From Protula sp. h YS-2021 (taxonomy: Eukaryota > Annelida > Polychaeta > Sabellida > Serpulidae): a DNA stretch of 64,000 nucleotides. Numbering within the stretch: the stretch's first letter is position 1; each line of letters begins with the position of its first letter. This document shows, piece after piece, positions 54,920 through 64,000 of the stretch. Location: assembly GCA_949752745.1 (NCBI GenBank), contig OX457029.1, positions 16,369,956 through 16,433,955 of the forward strand, read 5' to 3'. The notes under the pieces are model-generated. The model searched no databases. It saw nothing but the letters and a program-made list of their open reading frames with translations, and was not told the DNA's origin. The position numbers were made by a program, and so were the translations under genes.

Positions 54920-57030
54920 TCTTTCTTACCAGGTGCTTTGAAAAACACTTTTTTGCCATAGACGGGAAGATTTTATTTTTAAAGTAAATTACAGGGCTTT
55001 AGGTTAAGCGGTCGGACAAACAGGTTAAAAGATCTGCCTGCCCGGCTACCCCCTTTACCTGCCCAACCACCGATCCCCGCTACCTATTTCATTCACTCCC
55101 CCTCTAGGATTTCTCATCGCCTGAAAAGTGAAACGAAATTGATGTTATTTAAAACAACATAATGCTTAAATAATAGCTGTTATTCTTAACGAAAACGCCA
55201 TAAAGGCAGAATACTGCACAAGTCCATTACATATAAGTGCGTCACCTTTTAATATCCCCCATCAGCTGACTCCTGCAATAATCTTCCGCCAAATCCTCGG
55301 GCAGGTAAGGGGCCGAGATTTTACTTCCCCGGGCAGATCGGGCAGTGGTTATTGTAAAGCCCTGTAAATTATTGCACAGTTTGTTCTGCATCTCAAAAAA
55401 AAAGATGCGTTTATTCTGTTGCTAGTTCCAGTGATGCAGTGATTTTTTTTGATCGCGCAGTTACATGTGAATATGGTTAGTTGTTACTTTACTATAATTT
55501 CTATGATTTATAGGGGGCTTTTTACGACAGATTAGAATGTAGAATTTATATTTTTTATGAAGTATAGTATAAGTTTAACCAGAAAAATTGAAGAAAGAGT
55601 ATGGGATATAACAGAAGTAATCCTTCAATGTCGTTAAATCGTTGCCATGACAATTTGCAAATTTCCCAGTACATTCCCGTGAATGATTTTGAGACCAGCC
55701 GACCCTGACGGACTTGTGAAGTGCCACGATAACAGAGGCTTATACGTCGTCAGCATGTCTGAACGTGTGCTTCCACCTGTAAAAGTGCTAGTCTTCCCAG
55801 AGTTTTATTCAAGGAATGCTCCAGAGATGATCTACTCAGATTCTGACAATCACCCAAAAATAACGGCATAGTGGAACTTTGAAAAAGTTTCACAGCAGAT
55901 TTGTCAAATGTCAACGATTTTACACCTGATTTACAATGAGTTTATATTAAATTTTTTACTTTTTTACGCATTTACTGAGTTACCCTTGAGCAAGCTCTGA
56001 GGCCTTTAATTTGTTTTTGTTAAGGCCGTTTCTAAGATTTTTTTTTTTTTTGCTATTTAAGTAGCGTTTTTTATTAGGGATTCTCGAGCTTCAGGCCAAC
56101 AATTAGCCTTCTGATCTAGCCGATGCAGGCGCGTGACTGCGTTCATGACTACACGCAGGTATATATGTGTGTGTTCAATCTGCTTTTCAAAATATCTCTG
56201 GCATAGTTTTGATCAGATCGCTTTTTTTTAAAGTGCTCCGTAGAATGTGCTCCCTGGAATGTGATCCGCAGGTTGTGCTTTATGAGATGTCGATCCACTC
56301 GAGAGTGCCACATTGCTTTCATTTTTCAAAAGAAAGAAAAAATGTACACAACGTATACATCCACGCCCGAGTTTTAGGCAGTCACTCGAAGCCATGTTGC
56401 TTTACGGATGCGCGTTACGTTTTCGGCGATCGAGCAGATATGGAAATTGGTCATGCATGAAGCGTGTTGTAGTCCGATGACAATGGGACTCCGGTCGTTT
56501 ACATTCCAATATGACGTGTATATATTCAACTACTAGTGCTGTACAGTTTCACGCCCCTTTTATCGATCTGCTGATCGACTATTAGGAGGATCATTGGAAC
56601 GTGTTGTATATTTGTTCGAGGTGTGTTTTGGGCCACAATGTCCCTTGACATTTTTGTTATTTGTGGCATTGTTTTAGGACGTGTAAAGCCTATAATCGCT
56701 CTGAGTTACTTTTTTTGCGAAGATTTTCTTCAAGAGATGAATGTTTAAAATACAGTAAGTATTCGCTAACTCGAACCTCGTCGGACCCAAACGTAATAAA
56801 CCATATGTCGATTATTCGAGTTATCGAATATCAAGATACACACCGTTGTAGGACCTCGTGCCGCGAAAGTAGTACTGCGAATTATCGCAATCGAATTACC
56901 TGATATACTCTATGTACGCATATATGCCGAGATCCTTTATTTGTTGTTTTTTGGAAAAACAAACATAAATTATACACATGTGAGATCGAAGTTACGTTTC
57001 ACTTTTATTCTGTATTTATTCAAGTTCTTT
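54920..57030. other. no confirmed gene
   Basis: AT-rich. A short open frame at 55683-55871 (MSERVLPPVKVLVFPEFYSR segment) has codon-like texture but no family match. At about 56752 cagtaagtattcgctaact followed by cgaacctcg and later attcgagttatcgaat look like one end of a Tigger/pogo-type element; no partner end was found. Confidence 0.35.
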
Positions 57031-57034
57031 GTAA

Positions 57035-57945
57035 ACAAGTGTCGCCTGGGTAATGGTCATTAAAGAGCCTAGGAGAGCACCTCGAGTATAGCCTGGGTAA
57101 TGATCATTAAAAGGCTAGGAGAGCTCCTCGAGTATCGCCTGGGTAATGATCATTAAAGGGCCTAGGAGAGCTCCCCAAGTATCGCCTGGGTAATGATCAT
57201 TAAAAGGCCTAGGAGAGCACCTCGAGTGTCTCCTGGGTAATGATCAGTGAAGGACGTAGGAGAGCGCCTCAGGTATCGCCTGGGTAATGGTCATTAAAGG
57301 GCCTAGGAGAGTACCTCGAGTATCGACTGGGTAATGGTCGTTTAAAGAGCCTAGGAGAGCACCGCAAGTATCGCCTGGGTAATGGCCATTAAAGAGCCTA
57401 GGAGAGCACCTCGAGTATCGCCTGGGTAATGATCATAAAGAGCCCAGGAGAGCACCTCGAGTATCGCCTGGGTAATGGTGATTAAAGAGCCTAGGAGAGC
57501 ACCGCAAGTATCGCCTGGGTAATGATCATTAAAAGGCCTAGGAGAGCACCCCGAGTGTCTCCTGGGTAATGATCAGTGAAGGACCTAGGAGAGCGCCTCA
57601 GGTATCGCCTGGGTAATGATCATTAAAGAGCCCAGAAGAGCACCTGAAGTATCGCCTGGGTAATGGTGATTAAAGAGCCTAGGAGAGCACCTCGAGTTTC
57701 GCCTGGGTAATGGTCATTAAAGAGCCTAGGAGAGCACCTCGAGTATCGCCTGGGTAATGATCATAAAGAGCCTAGGAGAGCACCTCGAGTATCGCCTGGG
57801 AAATGGTGATTAAAGAGCCTAGGAGAGCACCGCAAGTATCGCCTGGGTAATGGTCATTAAAGGGCCAAGGAGAGCACCTCGAGTATCGCCTGGGTAATGG
57901 TCGTTTAAAGAGCCTAGGAGAGCACCGCAAGTGTGTGTGCAGAAG
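57035..57945. repeat. ~47-bp minisatellite, about 19 copies
   Basis: Unit gtatcgcctgggtaatggtc, attaaagagcctaggagagc, acctcga, with length variants of 46-48 bp. Confidence 0.95.
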
Positions 57946-58665
57946 AAGATTCCGCCATAACATTAGGATGGATCTTAACTAAGTAGCTGGTTAATTCGTT
58001 GTCTTTTGGCCGATATCTGGCCAGGGTGTGAACATTCTCTGCATTTAGTATGAGGAATCGTTGCGCCAGTTTCTGTATTATATTAGTCTTTCCTGATTAA
58101 TGCTCCGGTGAAATACTCTCGGTCTTCCGAGGACATTTGTGGTGTCTATGTGCCTTATGGGAATCGATTTTCTATCTGAAATTCACTGTTTTGTTGGCAT
58201 GTGTAAGAAGCAATAAAGTTACTTTTTTTTGCCTTTATTTTGTGTTTGATATCGATAAAAAAATATCTGAAATATGTCCTGGGAACACAACCAGCCTGAG
58301 ACACAGGCAAAATGGACGGTACAAACACGCGTATTTGAACATCTGCTCCATTCAGAATCCAAAGGCTCGTGCAGGTTTGATGGAATCCGTACTCTCAAAT
58401 AATTTGTCAAATAGCCCAATTTGAAGTTTTCCTGAAACTTCCATTCGTCTTAGAACTTCAGCGTGACTATTAATGTGTTTTATTTACAGGTATATGCTGG
58501 CACAATTTATAAATAGAAAGTTTGTGTTTAGCCTAAACAGCACGTAAATTAAAAAATGCAGATGTTTTGGGCAACTTGAACTTGTGGTGTAGCCATGTTG
58601 CAATACACAAAAGCTTTGGTTTCCATTCCCTTGTATCCTATTCCATTTTTAGCCCTCAGCCAATA
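57946..58665. other. no gene seen
   Basis: AT-rich unique sequence; an open frame at 58137-58424 is Cys/Phe-rich without a motif. Confidence 0.45.
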
Positions 58666-59750
58666 TTGGCTGAAGGCTATTGCTATGGCCGTGTCCGTCC
58701 GTCCGTTAAAACTTACCTTGTGAACACGCTCTAGCCTACAATTTTTTTGTCAATCGCTTAGATATTTTAACTATAGCTTGTATATGGACCAATGAAGATC
58801 CCTATTGTTTATGAGCCATATCCGACCAAGGACAGTGGCTCAGCTGGACTTTGAAATTTTCTTATTTGTACCATTATCAAGTTTGCTTAACATGTGGCTT
58901 GTGAACACTCTCAAGCCTACAGTTCTTTACCAATTACTAAAATATTTCGGATATAGCTACTGTATGGAGAAGTGAAGATCCCTGTTGTTCTTGAGCCATA
59001 TCCGACCAAGAACAGTGGCTCAGCTGGACTTGGAAATTTGCATATTTCTACCATTATCAGGTTTGGTGACATGTGGCTTGTGAACACTCTCTAGCCTACA
59101 ATTCTTTACCAATTACCAAGATATTTTAGATGTAGCTAGTGTATGGACTAATAAAGACCCCTATTGTTTATGAGCCATATCCGACCAAGAACAGTGGCTC
59201 AGCTGGACTTGGAAATTTGCATATTTCTACCATTATCAGGTTTGGTGACATGTGGCTTGTGAACACTCTCTAGCCTACAATTCTTTACCAATTACCAAGA
59301 TATTTTAGATGTAGCTAGTGTATGGACTAATAAAGAACCCTTTTGTTTATGAGCCATATCCGACCAAGGACAGTGGCTCAGCTGGACTTGGAAATTTGCA
59401 TATTTCTACCATTATCAGGTTTGGTGACATGTGGCTTGTGAACACTCTCTAGCCTACATTTCTTTACCAATTACCAAGATATTTTAGATGTAGCTAGTGT
59501 ATGGAGCAAAGAAGATCCCTATTGTATATGAGCCATTTCCGACCAAGGACAGTCGCTCAGCTGGACTTGGAAATTTGCATATTCTACCATTATCAGGTTT
59601 GGAAACGTGTGGCTTGTGAACACTCTCTAGCCTACAATTCTTTACCAATTACTAAGATATTTCAGATGTAGCTAGTATATGGACTAATAAAGATCCGTAT
59701 GGCTTATCAGCCATATCCGACCAAGGACAGTGGCTCAGCTGGACTTTCTC
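58666..59750. repeat. ~178-bp tandem repeat, about 6 copies
   Basis: Units contain gtgaacactctctagcctac, caattaccaagatatttta, gagccatatccgaccaagga and cagtggctcagctggacttg. The array begins with a palindrome (agccaatattggct) and a gtccgtccgtccgt run. Confidence 0.93.
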
Positions 59751-59759
59751 ATAGTAAAT

Positions 59760-61660
59760 GTTTTTCATCTTAAAGCACTGCCACCCTTTTTCTTTTTGGT
59801 GTTAATGATAAAAATGAGCCTGTGACCGGCCTCAAACCTACGATTTTCCTTGTTTCGAATGTTCCGGCTGGCTAAGGGCTTTGCATCTCTGATGCCTATG
59901 TTCCATGTTTGTGAAAGTGTATAGAGGAAGTAAACGAGTCCATATTACACAATTTTGTACTTTTTGGTAACCAGAGTTTCCCCAACAGTACTACTTAGCA
60001 CCGCGAAACAAAATTGTTCGCTGGCTACCACTTGACATGGAATTCCGTCGCATTTATAAATTGTACATATGTTCAAGTTGTGCTTAACATATACAGCTGT
60101 ATGTGTCATAGTTGGGCGCTATCGGAAAATTTGTACTGTTATTGCGAATAACTGGACGTTAAGAAGTCGCAGATTTTTCCTCAGATCATTTTACGTTTTA
60201 CGACAGCAAACAAATGTGCCAAGGCATTTTCGGGATCGATCTACTTTCGAGCTATTATTTGTGTGTCGATCCTTACGCAGCGCGATCGTTGGTCAAATCG
60301 CTTCATATTTTATACAAGTGCTTCCCAAGTGATTCGATCACCTACCGCGCGATCCACCAAATTCTTAGCCCCTAACCGGCGGTTTAGACCCTAAAGAGGG
60401 ACTGAAGTATGAGTGATGTCCGTTCGTCGCCAACTGTGACTTCTACGCTGATAATGCATTTCCTGTGGTACTCAGTTAAGTCAGTATCGGATAATTTAAC
60501 CCGGTGTAGTTAGCGTATCTGATGAGAAGCCGAACGCCATTTTCAAAGTCACAGTGGCGCCGTATTGGAGTTTTATCTGCAGTTTCTTGTTCATACGATA
60601 CATGCATCGCCGATCACCACCAGATATTAGACATGGCTTAACCATTCTAAAAGCAAGCTTGATTTTTGGAATCAATTAAAAAAAAAAAAAAACTAAAAAA
60701 GACAGCCAGCCGCCGTCCTTTATTTTTCCACAATTCCTTGAAAACACCAGTACTCGAAAACAATTTTTTTCGGATAGACAGAAAATTTTGGGAATAGCTT
60801 AACCATCGGAAAGTCTGCCGCCAGCAGCCGTCGTGGATTTTTTACCAGAATTGCTAGAGCTTAAAACAATTTTATGGGTCGCAACAAATTTTAGACGTCT
60901 GAAAATAACGCTCGGTACTGTGTTTTGGGATGGATTAAAATTGGCCGCCAAGGGTCATCTTGGATTTTTAGCTGCAACCTCTTGTAAATACGGTGGCGCA
61001 AAAACTACCCGACCGATCATCACCAAATTTTAGACAAAGCTTGACCAGTTGAAAAGCATTCTCCGTTTGATTTTGGATGCGATGCAAGTATTTAAAATAA
61101 CCGACAGCTTTCATTTCATCCGCAATTGCTTGTAAGCATGACAACGCAGTAATCACGAATGTCCAGGGGCATTGTGACCAGTGGAAATAATGAAAACGAT
61201 TCTCACAAAGATAAGCCAGATGGATATCCCTGGGTCACCTTCCTATCAATTTTAGAAATGGACCGTCAAGAAATGAATGAGAATATTCGGTTTTGAAAAC
61301 GATAACAATTTTAAATAAAACATCAAAAATTTTGACATCGATGAATTTCCTGAAAGTACAACCCATAATCTTGTGTAAAAGGAACCAAGTAACCACAGGC
61401 TAGTATTGTCACCAAAAAGTGGTAGCCATATTTTAAAAACCGGTTACTGAAAATTTTCAAAAGCCGGCATTTGCCTAGTCTGTGACAGATATCAGAACAT
61501 AAAATTAAAAAAACTTGACTACGTCTCGAGGAGTACGTCTATGCCCCGTGGGGGATATGGTTTGTGTAAGGCTGTTGCGTGTTGACTACGCAAAAAAAAA
61601 CTTACAAGTGGAAGGATATGGGTCGACGTAGTGTCTAACATTTAGACGAATCAATCCATT
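59760..61660. other. no gene seen
   Basis: Diffuse repeats from about 60550 (tggatttttt and accaaattttagac blocks). Open frames at 60069-60332 and 60833-61033 have no recognisable motif. Confidence 0.4.
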
Positions 61661-61669
61661 AACCAGTAT

Positions 61670-62415
61670 TCGCGTGAGACTGTCATAGGTACGCTAAGTA
61701 CAGCGCCGATTTTGAAAAAATCCGCCATTTTGTCAAGTCCCATCCGGAAAATGCTTTATCACTGCACCGCGGAAGGTGCCAGGGAACCTTTGTGCAGAAT
61801 TTGAAACGAATCCATCCATTAATGTGGCCTGTAGACGCGTGAGACTGCCATATATATAAAGTCCAGTGCCAATTTTCAAAAGTCCGCCATTTTGTCAATT
61901 TTTGGTCGATCCGGAAAATTCTTGGTCACTGCACTGCGGAAGGTTCCAGAGAAGCCGTGTACAAAATTTGAAACGAATTTGTGTATTAATGTGGCCTGTA
62001 GACGCGTGAGACTGCCGTATATATAAAGTCCAGTGCCAATTTTCAAAAGTCCGCCATTTTGTCAATTTTTGGTCGATCCGGAAAATTCTTGGTCACTGCA
62101 CTGCGGAAGGTTCCAGAGAAGCCGTGTACAAAATTTGAAACGAATCCGTCTATTAATGTGGCCTGTAGACGCGTGAGACTGCCGTGTATACGCCAAGTCC
62201 AGTGCATATATTCAAAGGTCCGCCATTTTGTCAATTTTTGGTCGATCCAGAAAATTCTTGGTCACTGCACTGCGGAAGGGTCCAGAGAAGCCGTGTACAA
62301 AATTTGAACCGAATCCATGTATTAATGCGGCCTGTAGGCGCGTGAGACTGAAGCGTGACAGACAGACGGACGGAAAAGTTCAAAACTATATCCCTCCGTT
62401 TCACGGGGGATAAAA
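61670..62415. repeat. ~167-bp tandem repeat, about 4-5 copies
   Basis: Units contain gtccgccattttgtcaattt, tggtcgatccggaaaattct, ctgcggaaggttccagagaa and tgtagacgcgtgagactgcc. It ends with acagacagacggacgg and tttcacgggggataaaaacc. Confidence 0.92.
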
Positions 62416-62439
62416 ACCCTGATGTTGGATTACGCCTAA

Positions 62440-63120
62440 AAATGAAAGCACTCTTACTAAAATTACTCGCAGAACTATTTTGAAAAACTTGATCCCCAAA
62501 ACTTTATAACGGCGGCATGAGGCCATTTTTCGGAGGTGCGCCAAAAAAGGTAATTTTTTTAAAGAAACCATTACATGTGGAAAGCCCCTCTCCCCTCCCC
62601 ACAGAAGATTTACAATGCCGCCAATTGACCATTTTTTGGAGAATTGCTATCTGATCATTTTTAGTATAGAATTTAGCAGACATCCATACAAATATTAGAG
62701 GAATCCGATCAATATTGTGGGAGAACCAGTGTTTTCAAAATTAGCTACCTGTTCAAAAAATCACCACGCCCCCTTCCCTCGCCATTTACCAATTTTTGAC
62801 TGATTGCCCAAAAACTAAAATTTTCAAGTGAGGACCGCGTAGAGAATGTCTTTTTTTTTTTTTTTTTTTGCAAAATTTGAAGACAATCCGATCAAAATTG
62901 CGGAAGAAAAAGCATTTTGAAAATTTGCAACCCAAAAATTATAAATGCCTCCGTTTGGCCAATTTTGGAGGGATCGCCAAAAAGGTAATTTTTCAAGAGA
63001 GAACCATCTAGGGAACAATCGTACGAAATTGAAGAAATCAAAATTGTTGGAGAAGAATTTTGAAAACTACCTACCAATAAATTAAAAAATGTCCCCCCTC
63101 TCCCATTTCGTAAAATTTTC
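62440..63120 (-). repeat. ~130-150-bp degenerate tandem repeat, inverted copy of the 21.6-kb family
   Basis: The reverse complement holds aattttgatcggattgtctt, ggcgatccctccaaaattgg and gagaaccat-like blocks matching 21600-22450. Confidence 0.6.
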
Positions 63121-63715
63121 GCGGATCGCCAAAGATCACGCTTGTGCTGGCTATTTTATTGTGTACGTTGTAGGTCCGATTGAGTTCATTTTGTGGTCTG
63201 ACTTGTGATGCTGCGTGTAATCATTTCTATCAGGCTGTTTGGGTGAGTATGTTGCGTGCCCATTATGAGAAAAAAAAAGAGATCTTAGCAGCGGCAAGTG
63301 TGGAATAAAATTTATTTACAACGGCGACTTTCGCTTAAACAGCGCAACACTGGCATCTATAAATACAAGATGTACGTAACAAAACAGCATCCACGATTTA
63401 TGACTTGTGCACAATGGTCAATAAAATCACTTGATAAACAAACTCAACAATACATTATAAAACCTAATAAGGAGAAAGCCCGAACACGAAGTATCACAAA
63501 TTCGTTTCCAAACTGGACGGACATTTTTGAAACAATCACTTTATGCGAAGCGATTCGGTTGTTTATGACCAATTGAAGAATGTTAGAGATGCCCCAGAAG
63601 TAGTCTGTGGCACAATCTACATCACATTTGTTTTGGCAGCAATCTCTAGGGCACAAACAAGCCACAGGAAGCGGTATAACAAAAAAACTCAGTCTGTTAG
63701 GACAGACACGATGGA
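63121..63715. other. no gene seen
   Basis: Two overlapping open frames of about 92-95 codons (63298-63576 plus, 63444-63731 minus) lie here; neither has a recognisable motif. Confidence 0.4.
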
Positions 63716-63717
63716 AG

Positions 63718-64000
63718 CACTGTGATATCATAACCTCATTCTGTGGTGAACAACTTGGGACTATCTGACGCGCTGTGATATCAGAACCTCATTCTGTGGT
63801 GAACAACTTGGGACTATCTGACGCGCTGTGATATCATAATTTCATTCTGTGGTGAACAACTTGGTACTATCTGACGCGCTGTGACATCATAACCGCATTC
63901 TATGATGAACAACTTGGGACTATGTGACGCGCTGTGATATCATGACTTCATTCTGTTGTTAACAACTTGGGACTATGTGACGCGCGTGAGGAGAACTGAT
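63718..64000. repeat. ~53-bp minisatellite, about 5 copies, continues past the window
   Basis: Unit ctgtgatatcataacctcat, tctgtggtgaacaacttggg, actatctgacgcg. Confidence 0.93.

Noticed and set aside
54398..54959. Long frames on both strands
   Set aside because: Repeat translation of the ~45-bp array.

Overview
The window is animal nuclear DNA: GT-AG introns, tRNA-headed SINEs, DIRS-like and Ty3/gypsy-class retrotransposons, hAT and MULE DNA transposons, and a very high load of minisatellites. The mix suggests a marine invertebrate, but I cannot name the lineage. There are no bacterial-style operons; most of the open frames are shadows of tandem repeats or transposon relics.

The one clear host gene runs on the + strand from at least 34721 to 52899. 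I assembled it by eye from 18 exons whose splice sites and phases all agree, giving about 1058 residues; its 5' start is not certain. The product has two tandem copies of an N-terminal module I do not recognise (shared FQF..GWP..SQE-type core), a first TIR domain with a candidate catalytic Glu, a second TIR domain in which that Glu is Gln, a SLOG/LOG-like nucleotide-binding domain (SGGT, TGGFYGVG and GGPGAAHE motifs) and a long basic, Ser-rich tail. TIR plus SLOG on one chain suggests a self-contained producer and sensor of NAD-derived signals, similar in logic to bacterial Thoeris. This is the best candidate for an undescribed system here. Several exon edges of the same gene have been amplified into minisatellites, including exon 2 with its 5' splice site (60-bp units that keep frame), exon 16 with its 5' splice site (44 bp), the exon 13 acceptor (28 bp) and the stop codon region (34 bp).

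Layout: 1-1830 two tandem arrays; 1904-2186 an integrase-like coding relic; 3436-5337 a foldback element; 5.3-8.5 kb AT-rich, no gene seen; about 8.5-21 kb a decayed DIRS-like element (gag-like ORF, tyrosine recombinase C-terminus) split by a young Gmr1-like LTR retrotransposon (12704-19734, minus strand, integrase before reverse transcriptase, 5-bp target duplication, near-identical LTRs); 21.6-23.2 kb repeats and a second DIRS relic; 25070-26513 and 26787-28004 two hAT-like elements with 8-bp target duplications; 32271-34498 a MULE with FLYWCH and transposase remnants; 34.7-52.9 kb the TIR-TIR-SLOG gene with two foldback elements, a SINE, a non-LTR retrotransposon scrap and many minisatellites in its introns; 53-64 kb repeats only.

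All domain calls are from motif reading; no search was run.
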